From: Acidobacteriaceae bacterium
GTDB lineage: Bacteria; Acidobacteriota; Terriglobia; Terriglobales; Acidobacteriaceae
Direction of reading: 5' to 3'
Length of the DNA stretch: 64,000 bases
Assembly: GCA_003134855.1 (NCBI GenBank)
Contig: PLCS01000007.1
Coordinates: 567,011-631,010 of the forward strand
The notes under the pieces are model-generated. The model was not told the origin of the DNA. It searched no databases and saw only the letters and a list, made by a program, of their open reading frames with translations. The number at the start of each line of letters is the position of its first letter. Within the stretch, counting starts at the first letter, position 1. Positions 51,452 through 60,664 of the stretch are shown piece by piece. The position numbers and the translations under genes were made by a program.

Positions 51452-53794
51452 ATGAATAATTGCGCTCGGATGAGAACTCAGATCAATTCCGTCGCGGAAC
51501 GCAAGCCGAAAGGCTCTTCACCGGCCGTCAAGGCGGCTCTGATGCTGATCGGATGCAGCGCCGTACTCGGCCAGATCGTCCTCATGCGCGAGCTGATGGC
51601 CGTCTTCAACGGCAACGAAATCTCGCTGGGCATTCTGCTGGCCACATGGCTCTTCTGGACCGCGATGGGCAGCCTCGTATGCAGCGCTCTTGCGCAGCGT
51701 GAACGTAACGCGCGCCGCGCGGTGGCCGTGCTCGAATGTTTGCTCGGCATCAGCCTGCCGCTCACCGTCTGGGCATTGCGCTGGAGCAAGAGCCTCTTTC
51801 AAACCGTGTCCGGCGAGCTGGTTGGCCCGCTCCCGGTGCTGCTTGCATCGCTTATCTGCCTGAGCCTCTTCTGCGTGATTGCGGGCGCGCTGTTTGTAGC
51901 CGCCGCGCGCATGATGAGCATTGAATCCGCCGTTGACGCGCGCCGAGCCAGCAGCACGGCCTACCTGCTGGAAGCGGCCGGCTCCGCCGTGGGAGGAATC
52001 ATTGCCAGCCTGGTGCTGCTGCGCTTTCTCTCGCCCTTCCAGATCGCCGGCATTGTGCTCGTCTTGAACCTGCTGATGGCAGCCGTCCTCTGGTTGCGCA
52101 TGAACCGCAAACAGATTGCGGCCGCGGTCGCGGCTGCCACGCTGCTCGCAGTTTTTCTTCTCATCGAAGTTGCGCCGCGCATGGAAAGGCTGGCGCAGGC
52201 ACAGGAGTGGCGCGGCTTTCACCTGCTCGCCTCGCGCGATTCGATCTACGGCAACCTGACGGTCATCGCAACCGGCAACAATCGCAGCCTCTATGAAAAC
52301 GGCCTCATCCTGGCCAGCACGCCGGATGAAAGCGCCGCCGAAGAATCGGTTCACTACGCGCTGCTGGAGCATCCCGCGCCGCGTAAGATTCTGCTCATCG
52401 GCGGCGGCGCCGGCGGCAGCGTCCCGCAGGCGCTCAAGTATCCCACCGTCGAGCACATCGACCTGGTTGAGCTGGACCCCGCGCTCATCCGCATGGCGCG
52501 TGATTATCTTCCCGCGGACTCCTCGCCTCTTGATCCCCGCGTGCATCTGCACTACGCCGATGGCCGCACTTTCCTCAACGCGACGCGCGACAGCTTCGAT
52601 GTAATCATTGTCAGCCTTCCTGACCCTCAGACCGCGCAGTTGAACCGCTTCTACACCGCCGAATTCTTCCGCTCCGCGCGCGATCATCTTGCGCCGGACG
52701 GGCTGCTCGCCTTGCAACTGCGCTCGTCGGAGGAAGCCATCAGCCCCGATTTGGCGGAGTTCCTGCGCTGCATCAACCGCACGCTGCATGAGGTCTTTCC
52801 CAACGTTGTCGCGATTCCCGGAGAGACGATTCACTTCTTTGCCGCGACGCGCTCTGGTCTTCTCACGGACGATCCGCGAGTGCTGGTTGCGCGGCTGCTC
52901 GCGCGCCATTTGAAGACGCGTTATGTGCGCGAATACTTCATTCCCTTCCGCATGATGCCCGATCGCATGGGGCAGGCGCGCGGCGAATTGCAGCCGCTGG
53001 CCACGACACAAGTCAATCGCGACTTCTCGCCTATCGCCTACTACTTCAACACGGTTCTATGGAGCGCGCAGTTCAAGCCCGCCTATGCCAACTGGCTGCG
53101 CTCGGCTGCGCGCGCGCGCTTCTCCGCCATGCTTGGCGGCACTCTCATCGTTCTGTTTTCCGTGACGGCGCTGCTCGCGTTTGTGCCCGCTCGCGAGCGC
53201 TGTGCCCGCTTCGCCGCTGCCGGCTGCATGGCCGCGACCGGCTTCACGCTGATGGCGCTGGAAATCATTCTGCTGCTCGCCTTTCAATCCCTCTACGGCT
53301 TCCTCTACCGCCAACTCGCCATTCTGATTGCGCTGTTCATGGCCGGTATGGCGGTTGGAAGCTGGCTTGGGCTGCGCCACATTCGCCGCGATCATCGTCC
53401 TGCTTGCCGCGCTGTTGCTGGCACGCAGTTTCTTCTCGCGCTCGCCGCGCCTCTGCTGATGCTCGTGATCAGCTTGCTCGCCAAGCTCTCCGGGATGGCA
53501 GCAATCTGGCTGGCCGCGCAGTGCGTTTTCCCAGCCCTGGCTGCGCTCTCGGGCATCCTGGGAGGCTTCCAATTCCCCCTTGCGACGCACCTCTATGGCG
53601 GCAGCGGAGGGCGAAGGCTCGGATGGCTCTACGCCATCGATCTGCTCGGCGGCGGCGCGGGCGCTCTGCTGCTGAGCGCCTACCTCATCCCGGTCTTCGG
53701 ATTCTGGAAGACCGCGTGGCTCACGGCGGCGGTGAATCTGGCGCCGGCTCTGCTGGCCGCGTGGATTTGCTTTCCGCGCCGCGAGCGGCCCTGA
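51452..53794 (+). CDS. Membrane-embedded spermidine-synthase-like protein
   Basis: A 780-residue three-part protein. An N-terminal membrane domain (about 25-235, six or seven helices, LMRELMAVFNGNEISLG in the first loop), a central SAM/dcSAM-binding polyamine-synthase fold (about 255-500; ILLIGGGAGGSVPQAL, DLVELDPALIRMARDYLP, RVHLHYADGRTF, VIIVSLPDPQTA), and a second membrane domain (about 550-775). Fused spermidine synthases of this type occur in many bacteria and their reaction is not established. The synthase Asp of DPxxxQ type appears as PDPQTAQLN. No SpeD or SpeA genes are near. Confidence 0.8.
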   Translation: MNNCARMRTQINSVAERKPKGSSPAVKAALMLIGCSAVLGQIVLMRELMAVFNGNEISLGILLATWLFWTAMGSLVCSALAQRERNARRAVAVLECLLGISLPLTVWALRWSKSLFQTVSGELVGPLPVLLASLICLSLFCVIAGALFVAAARMMSIESAVDARRASSTAYLLEAAGSAVGGIIASLVLLRFLSPFQIAGIVLVLNLLMAAVLWLRMNRKQIAAAVAAATLLAVFLLIEVAPRMERLAQAQEWRGFHLLASRDSIYGNLTVIATGNNRSLYENGLILASTPDESAAEESVHYALLEHPAPRKILLIGGGAGGSVPQALKYPTVEHIDLVELDPALIRMARDYLPADSSPLDPRVHLHYADGRTFLNATRDSFDVIIVSLPDPQTAQLNRFYTAEFFRSARDHLAPDGLLALQLRSSEEAISPDLAEFLRCINRTLHEVFPNVVAIPGETIHFFAATRSGLLTDDPRVLVARLLARHLKTRYVREYFIPFRMMPDRMGQARGELQPLATTQVNRDFSPIAYYFNTVLWSAQFKPAYANWLRSAARARFSAMLGGTLIVLFSVTALLAFVPARERCARFAAAGCMAATGFTLMALEIILLLAFQSLYGFLYRQLAILIALFMAGMAVGSWLGLRHIRRDHRPACRAVAGTQFLLALAAPLLMLVISLLAKLSGMAAIWLAAQCVFPALAALSGILGGFQFPLATHLYGGSGGRRLGWLYAIDLLGGGAGALLLSAYLIPVFGFWKTAWLTAAVNLAPALLAAWICFPRRERP

Positions 53795-53959
53795 CAGATC
53801 ACCACGGCGATTCCAGCATTTCCATTGCCACAACGGCCGAGGCGGGAAAATAAATCTCTGAAAAACAGCCGGTGTAGGAAGACGAATTCTGAAAAATAAT
53901 TCACATTAAAGTTTTTTCAATTTTTGCCGATAATTATGTATAGAGCGCCTAGGCTAAGA

Positions 53960-54182
53960 AGTAGCCAGACCAGAGTCGGAAGTGCCGAGCCCGGCGAATG
54001 TTTACGCCCTCCCCCAGCGGATGGTTCCGGGGCTTGGGGCCGTCTCTGGTCTTCCCTTCAGCGGCTCTCCGCCGCGAGCTAGAGCCGCAACCACGGTGGC
54101 GCTCGAAATCGGGGAGATGCGACAAATCGAGACCAGCGGCTGGCACGCAACACTGCCCGCCGCGGGTCTCGATTTGTTTTTG
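53960..54182 (+). ncRNA. Candidate structured RNA / leader with three hairpins
   Basis: Unlike flanking DNA, the about 220 nt after an A/T-rich, promoter-like stretch (53885-53945) fold into successive stems: AGACCAGAG(T)CGG (53967-53979) with CCG(T)CTCTGGTCT (54040-54052), containing GGCG-AATGTTTA-CGCC; GCGGCTCT/AGAGCCGC (54061-54088); and a 13-bp perfect ACAAATCGAGACC/GGTCTCGATTTGT (54122-54177) followed by TTTTT. The last looks like an intrinsic terminator, so this may be an independent small RNA (6S-like or a class specific to Acidobacteria) or a riboswitch-like leader of the downstream gene. Confidence 0.45.
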
Positions 54183-54229
54183 TGCGGAAGCGGTTTGAGC
54201 CTCTCCCGTGCGTCAAATTTCAGGTAACC

Positions 54230-54252
54230 AAGGCGGCTGAGGCCGCCTTTTT
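54230..54252 (+). terminator. Terminator-like hairpin just before the ribosome site
   Basis: AAGGCGGC-TGAG-GCCGCCTT followed by TTTC, a perfect 8-bp stem with tetraloop. It ends 8 nt before GAGGAG of the downstream gene, the position of an attenuator. If the upstream RNA switches structure, this hairpin could end transcription before the gene. Confidence 0.5.
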
Positions 54253-54272
54253 CTTTGCGAGGAGCTTTCCGC

Positions 54273-55109
54273 ATGAATCCCATTTCGAATATCTGGAACC
54301 ACCCCAAGACCTCGGCCGCCGGGCTGCTGATTGGGGTCATCACCATCGCCAGCGTGTTTTCGCAGCAGGGCATCACGCTGGGCGCGGCCGGCAGCGGCAC
54401 CATGGTTACCCTGGTGAGCGGCCTGGCCACCGCGCTGCTGGGCCTGCTGGCCCGAGATCCGGCCCCATCCAATGGCAACTCCGCCAACTCCACCAACACC
54501 ACCGCCAAGCTCGGCGTCTGGGCGCTGATCGCCCTGCTGCTGCCTTTCACGGCCGGCTGCTCGGGTACCAGCGTGGCGCAGAACATTGTGAACTGGACGC
54601 CGACGCTGCAATCCGCGGTGGCTACGGTGGATTCGACAGCGACGCTGCTCGATCCGCTCGATGCGCCGATCTTTACCGCGGCCACGGTGGGCTTCGACGC
54701 GGCCTCCAATGTGCTGGTGGCCCAAGCCAAGGCGTACCTGGTCAATCCTACGGCCCCTCTTCTCCAGCAACTGCAAACCGCCGTGGTAGCCTTCCAGCAG
54801 CAAGTGAACGCGGCGCTGCTGCGGGCGGCCAGGATCTCCAACTCCGCCAGCCAGCAGCAGGTGCTGAACGCGATCAACGCGGTGGCGACTGTGGTCAGCG
54901 CGATGCTGGCGCTGGTTTCGTCCATCTCCAGCAAGACTGCCGTGGCACGGATGGCTTCGCAATCGACGATCAAGCTAGCTCAGGTCCGGCCCTATATGGA
55001 TGAAGGCAAGGCTGCCTCAATGGTGGCCAGTCACTACGGAGAGCCGTTGAAGCTGGCGGTAATGCAGGTTGCCCAGGTGGAAGCAAGCGCGGCACAGGCC
55101 GGGTTCTAG
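54273..55109 (+). CDS. Holin-like/lipoprotein-like hypothetical protein
   Basis: 278 residues from the ATG 54273, with GAGGAG 7-8 nt upstream. Residues about 1-65 (NHPKTSAAGLLIGVITIASVFSQQG, then GSGTMVTLVSGLATALLGLLARD) are two hydrophobic helices of holin-like layout. After a NGNSANSTNTT linker comes WALIALLLPFTAGC, a lipobox-like sequence in mid-chain, and then an Ala/Val-rich helical domain (about 110-278). It looks like two small genes, a holin and a lipoprotein, joined in one frame. No function is known. Leader structures suggest regulation by attenuation. Confidence 0.5.
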   Translation: MNPISNIWNHPKTSAAGLLIGVITIASVFSQQGITLGAAGSGTMVTLVSGLATALLGLLARDPAPSNGNSANSTNTTAKLGVWALIALLLPFTAGCSGTSVAQNIVNWTPTLQSAVATVDSTATLLDPLDAPIFTAATVGFDAASNVLVAQAKAYLVNPTAPLLQQLQTAVVAFQQQVNAALLRAARISNSASQQQVLNAINAVATVVSAMLALVSSISSKTAVARMASQSTIKLAQVRPYMDEGKAASMVASHYGEPLKLAVMQVAQVEASAAQAGF

Positions 55110-55123
55110 TCTGACAGGAAGGC

Positions 55124-55243
55124 ATGAGCGGCGGGGAATTCATCTCGGCTGATCGTCGACGGCGCTCGATTCAAGGCGGAGGCTATGACCGCCGCCTTGA
55201 ATTCCAACTTCAACTGAGCCTGAATGGTGATCCGATCCGATAA
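55124..55243 (+). CDS. Possible 39-aa ORF after the holin-like gene
   Basis: MSGGEFISADRRRRSIQGG... with AGGAAGG immediately before the ATG and a start 14 bp after the upstream stop. Arg-rich then Leu/Gln-rich. Its codons include the inverted repeat at 55169-55202, so it may instead be an untranslated terminator region. No homology is recognised. Confidence 0.3.
   Translation: MSGGEFISADRRRRSIQGGGYDRRLEFQLQLSLNGDPIR
55169..55202. repeat. 11-bp inverted repeat downstream of the holin-like gene
   Basis: ATTCAAGGCGG / CCGCCTTGAAT with a 12-nt loop. Possible weak terminator, no T-run. Confidence 0.5.
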
Positions 55244-55273
55244 TGTCGATTACTCATATTGCATGCGAATATA

Positions 55274-55350
55274 TGGTGCGCCCGGAGAGATTCGAACTCC
55301 CGACCTAACGCTCCGGAGGCGTTCGCTCTATCCAGCTGAGCTACGGGCGC
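55274..55350 (-). tRNA. tRNA-Arg(CCG)
   Basis: A full cloverleaf on the minus strand: acceptor GCGCCCG/CGGGCGC, D-arm GCTC AGCTGGATA GAGC, anticodon loop CTCCGGA (anticodon CCG, codon CGG), and T-arm GGGAG TTCGAAT CTCTC. The CCA end is encoded (55274-55276). A candidate TACGAT -10 lies upstream. Confidence 0.95.
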
Positions 55351-55434
55351 GCATTACCAGCATATCGTACTTTGGATTCTTCCGGGTGAAAGCAGCCAGC
55401 GGACCCGAATAAGGCCGGATTCGGCTCCCTGCTT

Positions 55435-56013
55435 TTACTCTTCGTGCGGCTCGTCGTCGAGGTTATCCAGCGCGGCCAGAGCTTCGTCGGGCACATCCCA
55501 CTGGCGGAGAATCTTGTAGATCACGCCGGGAGAAAAACCAGCCGCTACCAGGCGGCGCATGATGCGCGCGGTCTCCTTCTCGCTCTCCGGCTTGAGCAGG
55601 TGCTTGCGTTCCAGGTGCTCGCGGGCCAGAGCCTCTTCGCTGGTCTGGCCGTAGCGGGCTTCGAGGGTCTCGGCGATCAGCTCGCTGCCGACGCCTTTCT
55701 GCTGCAAGTCCTGGCGAACGCGGCGTACCCCCAGCTTCTCGTTCTCCTGGCGCAGGCGGGCATAGGTCTCGGCAAAGGCGGCGTCGTTCAGGTAACCGTG
55801 CTCGCCCAGACGAACGACGACAGCCGCGATGGCTGCCTCGCCGCGCACTCCCGGCTCGATGCGTCTCTGCATCAGCCGCCGCAGCTCAGCCTCCGTGCGC
55901 ATCGCCCGCCCCAGCGTCTTGACGGCATAGTCGTAGAGACCGGCTTCGTCGAGGAAGGGGCGGGGCTTGGCGGGTTTGGATTTGAAAGGCAGCTTCCACC
56001 TCCTGGTTCTCAT
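55435..56013 (-). CDS. recX: RecX regulatory protein
   Basis: A 192-residue three-repeat helical protein (LYDYAVKTLGRAMRTEAELRRLM, RLGEHGYLNDAAFAETYARLRQE, and VRQDLQQKGV, with the terminal AAGFSPGVIYKILRQW). RecX binds RecA filaments and limits recombination. RecA is not in the window. The ATG at 56013 has no ribosome site, but an in-frame CTG at 55992 lies 5 nt after AGGAGGT, so the true start may be CTG. Confidence 0.9.
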   Translation of the reverse strand: MRTRRWKLPFKSKPAKPRPFLDEAGLYDYAVKTLGRAMRTEAELRRLMQRRIEPGVRGEAAIAAVVVRLGEHGYLNDAAFAETYARLRQENEKLGVRRVRQDLQQKGVGSELIAETLEARYGQTSEEALAREHLERKHLLKPESEKETARIMRRLVAAGFSPGVIYKILRQWDVPDEALAALDNLDDEPHEE

Positions 56014-56078
56014 TTAATGGCTGAGTTGCGATCGCTCTAGTCTTTACTACCTATCCTTCCTAGTACTGTTGTTCGTGT

Positions 56079-56100
56079 GAGACTGACCACTGACTGCTGT
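56079..56100. repeat. Repeat A-like short array
   Basis: GAGACTGACCACTGACTGCTGT, three degenerate ACTGAC units at the 3' end of the peptidase gene. Confidence 0.45.
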
Positions 56101-58319
56101 CACTTCGTCCACTGGTCCACCCAGTCGTTCACTGTCTTGTACCAGAGGCGCGAGTTCTGCGGCTTCAGCACCCAGTGGCCTTCGTCGGGGAAGTAGAGCA
56201 TCTTGCTGGGCACATTGAGCCGCTGGAGGGTGGTGAAGAGCTGGAAGCCCTCGGCGACGTCGAGGCGGTAGTCGAGCTGGCTGTGAATCACCAGCGTAGG
56301 CGTCTTGAAGTTTTTGGCCGACATCGCCGGGGACCACTTGCGGAAGGGGTTCTCTGCGTCCTGCTTGCCGTAATAATCCCAGGGCTTGCCCTTGAACTCC
56401 CACTCGTTGAACCATAACTCCTCGGTAGTCCCGTAGGCCGATTCGGGGTTGAACATTCCGTCGTGGCTGACGATGCACTTGAAGCGGTCGGTGTGGCCCA
56501 GAATCCAGTTGGCCATGAAGCCGCCGTAGCTGGCGCCGAGGGCGCACTCGCGGCTCTTGTCGATGAAGGGATAGTGCTGCTCGGCGTAGTCGAGGCCCTG
56601 CAGCAGGTCGGTGAAGGGCTTGCCGCCCCAGTCGCCGTTGACGCCATCGACGAAGGCCTGCCCATAGCCGGTCGAGCCGCGGGGATTGATCATTACTACC
56701 ACGTAGCCGTTGGCGGCAAAAAGCTCCGCGTTCCAGCGATAGCTCCACGAGTCGCCCCAGGCGCCCTGCGGCCCGCCGTGGATAAGGAATTTGACAGGAT
56801 ATTTTTTCTTGGCGTCGAAGGCCGGCGGCTTCAAGATAAAGCCCTGCAACTTGACGCCGTCATCGGCCGTAAACCAGAAATAATCGAGCGCAGAGAGATC
56901 GAGTTGGACCAACAATCTTCCGTTTAAGTTCGTCAACTGCTTGAAGTGCAGCGATGTCGTTGGAGCATTCGAGTGAAGTATGTTTGCTGCGTGAGTAGCA
57001 ATCTCTTCCTCATGTTTAGAGAGCGCCTCTACCGATAGTAAGATCACTTCGCCTGGGCGGCTGATGCTACCCCAAACAACAAGAACAGTGTGATTATCTG
57101 CGAGAGGCTGCAAATCGCTCAAGGTTCCAGAGTCATAGAAATGTTCCAAAGCGCCATCAAGACTGAGGATAAAACTTCGAGAAATACCTGCTGAAGTTGA
57201 GTAAAGCATAGACATAGTGGAGATAAAGTATAGCCTTTGCGAATCCGGTGCCCACGCAAACTCCTCCACCCAATTGTCGAACTTCGGCAGCAAATCCTTG
57301 ACCGTCTTCGCCGCGCGATCATAGAGCGCCAGCCTGAACTTGTCGCTCTCGTACCCAGCCCGCGCCTCGGACCGCCACGCAATGTACTTGCCGTCGGGTG
57401 AGTAGGCGGGGTTGAAGTTGCCGCCCGCTGAGGTGCTGATCGCTACTGGCTTGGCCGCCGGGTTGGTCAGGTCAAGCGTAAAAATTTTTGCGCTCACGCT
57501 GATAGCCGGTTCCGGGTCGAGGTTCTCGGTGAAGGACAGCTCCCTGGAGTCAGGCGCAAAGGCGCAGCCGCAGCCGCCGCCTTCGAGCGAAAACGGCGGA
57601 ACGTCGTGCGGATCGTTGGGCGTCAGGTCGCGCAGAGCGCCCGTTGCAATCGTCAGCAAAAACAAATGGCTGCGTTTATCGCCGGTAAAGTGGTTCCAAT
57701 GGCGATACAAAAGATGCGTAAAAATCTGAGCTTTGACCTTGCTGGCGGCAGCAGCCGCGTCGCGGTCGGCGTTGCACTTATCGCCCGTCGCCGCGTCGGC
57801 TGCCGTGATGGCCGGACAGTCCGGATTGACGGCAGAAGTAAAGAGAATGGAGTTCCCGTCGGGGGACCAGAGGGCGTCGCCGGCTTCGGTCGAGATCGCC
57901 GTGAGCTTCTTGGGGTTGGCGCTTGCGCCGGTGGACGCATCGAAGTCAGCCGTCCAGACCTGTTGGCCACCCTCTCGACTGGAAAGAAAGAGCACGGAGT
58001 GCCCGTCCGAGGCGAACTGAATCCCCGAGTCGCCGGGCCGCGCCACGTCCAACTTCTTCGGCGCCTGAGATTCAGAATTTGGGCCGGCAATCGCCTGAAT
58101 CCACAGCTCCGCTGTTTTGGTGTTTTGGTCGAGATTGACGGTGGTAACGCCGTAGGCCAGCCACTTGCCGTCAGGCGAGATGGCGGTGTCGCCCAACCGC
58201 TTCATCTTCATCAGATCCTCGAAGGTCATGGGGCGCTTGTCGGGCGCGGTTTGGGCTGGGCAAAACGAGGCGAGGACGAAGGCGAGTGCGAGGGCGAGAC
58301 AAATCGTGATTTTGCGCAT
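56100..58319 (-). CDS. Exported S9-family prolyl-oligopeptidase/acylaminoacyl-peptidase-like protein
   Basis: A 739-residue enzyme with a signal peptide (MRKITICLALALAFVLASFCPAQ). A beta-propeller of WD-like repeats (about 30-450; AISPDGKWLAYG, NPAYSPDGKYIAWRSEAR) feeds a C-terminal hydrolase: nucleophile in GASYGGFMANW, acid in HSQLDYRLDV and histidine in PDEGHWV. It cleaves short peptides in the periplasm or outside, a role common in acidobacteria. The ATG at 58319 is chosen because it starts the signal peptide; the track start 58538 overlaps mutY. A single gene, divergent from mutY. Confidence 0.92.
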   Translation of the reverse strand: MRKITICLALALAFVLASFCPAQTAPDKRPMTFEDLMKMKRLGDTAISPDGKWLAYGVTTVNLDQNTKTAELWIQAIAGPNSESQAPKKLDVARPGDSGIQFASDGHSVLFLSSREGGQQVWTADFDASTGASANPKKLTAISTEAGDALWSPDGNSILFTSAVNPDCPAITAADAATGDKCNADRDAAAAASKVKAQIFTHLLYRHWNHFTGDKRSHLFLLTIATGALRDLTPNDPHDVPPFSLEGGGCGCAFAPDSRELSFTENLDPEPAISVSAKIFTLDLTNPAAKPVAISTSAGGNFNPAYSPDGKYIAWRSEARAGYESDKFRLALYDRAAKTVKDLLPKFDNWVEEFAWAPDSQRLYFISTMSMLYSTSAGISRSFILSLDGALEHFYDSGTLSDLQPLADNHTVLVVWGSISRPGEVILLSVEALSKHEEEIATHAANILHSNAPTTSLHFKQLTNLNGRLLVQLDLSALDYFWFTADDGVKLQGFILKPPAFDAKKKYPVKFLIHGGPQGAWGDSWSYRWNAELFAANGYVVVMINPRGSTGYGQAFVDGVNGDWGGKPFTDLLQGLDYAEQHYPFIDKSRECALGASYGGFMANWILGHTDRFKCIVSHDGMFNPESAYGTTEELWFNEWEFKGKPWDYYGKQDAENPFRKWSPAMSAKNFKTPTLVIHSQLDYRLDVAEGFQLFTTLQRLNVPSKMLYFPDEGHWVLKPQNSRLWYKTVNDWVDQWTK

Positions 58320-58414
58320 GGTGTTTTCCTGTTCGCGCGGGGAAAAGATGGCTTCTCCGCGAAGAAGAAGTTTACACCTCGGATGGATTGGTTTGTCAGG
58401 GGGCGGGTCAAGTT

Positions 58415-58463
58415 TGTGGATTCCCACCCTTTTCGCATCGAACGTGAAAAGGATGGGACGCCC
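58415..58463. repeat. Repeat B (CCCACCCT palindrome)
   Basis: GTGGATTCCCACCCTTTTCGCATCGAACGTGAAAAGGATGGGACG, in the region between the two divergent start codons; near-identical to 40524-40570. Confidence 0.75.
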
Positions 58464-58501
58464 AGAGTACATGGCAGGGGCAGATGGCTTAATCTGAGCG
58501 C

Positions 58502-59599
<1,098 letters not shown>

Positions 59600-59763
59600 C
59601 GCTCTGATTGAGGCGCGCCTACACGCTTTCTCTCGCATCCTGACAGGCTTGCGACGCATCAAACGGACGTCCTGCATTTTGCAACCGCGGTTGGGGCTTC
59701 CCCGGCAGCGGCGCATCCGGCAACGCAATCCCAAAACATTCAATCAACCCCCAAGGAGGCATT

Positions 59764-60195
59764 ATGGCAAGCAAGGCAAGCGCGGTATGGAAAGGTTCAC
59801 TGAACGAAGGCAAGGGCACGATCTCGACGGCGACGGGCGTGCTGAGCAACGCAAACTACTCATTCGCCACACGCTTTGAAGGCGCGGATACGGGCACCAC
59901 GCCCGAAGAGCTGATTGCGGCGGCACACGCCAGTTGCTTCTCGATGGCGCTGGGCGCGCAGTTGGGCGGCGCGGGGCTGACGCCTGCCAAGATTGAAACC
60001 CACGCGGCGGTCACGCTGGGCAAGGTCGGCGACGGCTTCGCTATCACCCGCATTGCGCTGACCACCACGGCCAGTGTTCCCGGCGCCACTCCGGAGGTCT
60101 TTGCCAAGGCCGCCGCCGACGCCAAGGGCGGCTGCCCGATCTCCAAGCTCTTCGCCAACAACACGGAGATCCTGTTGGACGCCAAGCTGGTGTAA
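59764..60195 (+). CDS. osmC: OsmC-family peroxiredoxin
   Basis: A 143-residue thiol peroxidase for organic hydroperoxides. The two redox cysteines are in HASCFSMAL (resolving the peroxide) and GGCPISKLF, and LNEGKGTIST starts the fold. Preceded by AAGGAGG, with the start a few nt on. Stress defence; in Acidobacteria usually a single gene. The promoter was not identified. Confidence 0.93.
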   Translation: MASKASAVWKGSLNEGKGTISTATGVLSNANYSFATRFEGADTGTTPEELIAAAHASCFSMALGAQLGGAGLTPAKIETHAAVTLGKVGDGFAITRIALTTTASVPGATPEVFAKAAADAKGGCPISKLFANNTEILLDAKLV

Positions 60196-60337
60196 GCAGG
60201 ACTCTGAAGCCTTGGCCGGGGCCAAAAGCTCCGGCTTTCCCGGCCTGTTTCCTGCGCCGGAAATTTGACACCGTGAGCCGCATTTGCGAGACTCAGAACT
60301 GCTGCTTGTTCAGCGAAATGCTGGACTTGCGTACTGT

Positions 60338-60424
60338 GCCGAAGTGGCGGAATTGGCAGACGCGCGTGGTTCAGGTCCACGTACTCGCAAGGGTGTGGGG
60401 GTTCGAGTCCCTTCTTCGGCACCA
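60338..60424 (+). tRNA. tRNA-Leu(CAG)
   Basis: Full type-II tRNA: acceptor GCCGAAG/CTTCGGC, anticodon stem CGTGG with loop TTCAGGT (anticodon CAG), long variable arm (ACTCGCAAGGGTG), and T-arm with GTTCGAGTCC. CCA is encoded. A TTGACA lies at 60265-60270, but the -10 is poor. Confidence 0.94.
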
Positions 60425-60664
60425 TAGATTCCTATAAACTCCTTATTCCGCGCCGCCGGCGTCTCGGACATCGTGCCAAACCGCGTCAAAAGCAGTACAG
60501 AATACGCAAGAAAAGCTTCACTCCGAAGCAGAGCTAGTTTGGCGTAAAAGTGGCCAAGAATTGCGTTCAAAGACGACCCTCCGCAGCCTTTTGCTCTTCC
60601 GTACAGAGCCATCTGGGCTTTGCCCAATTCCACTTCACCTAAGAACATTTAGACTGGAAGAGCC

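Noticed and set aside
51518-53011. 497-aa minus-strand ORF over the spermidine-synthase-like gene
   Set aside because: Composition is His/Gln/Arg-rich with no motif, fully antisense to a well-supported gene.
54002-54973. 323-aa minus-strand ORF over the leader and holin-like gene
   Set aside because: It would need to read through the hairpins antisense and shows no family motif.
55224-55412. 62-aa plus-strand ORF with GAPGEIRTPDLTLRRRSLYPAELRA
   Set aside because: A well-known artefact of translating the antisense of tRNA-Arg.
59856-60425. 189-aa minus-strand ORF spanning tRNA-Leu
   Set aside because: Its N-terminal VPKKGLEPPHP text is the familiar translation of a tRNA-Leu antisense strand, a known false protein.
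60310-60648. 112-aa minus-strand ORF ending in tRNA-Leu
   Set aside because: Contains the same EEGTRTPTPLRVRGPEPRASANSATSA tRNA-derived artefact.
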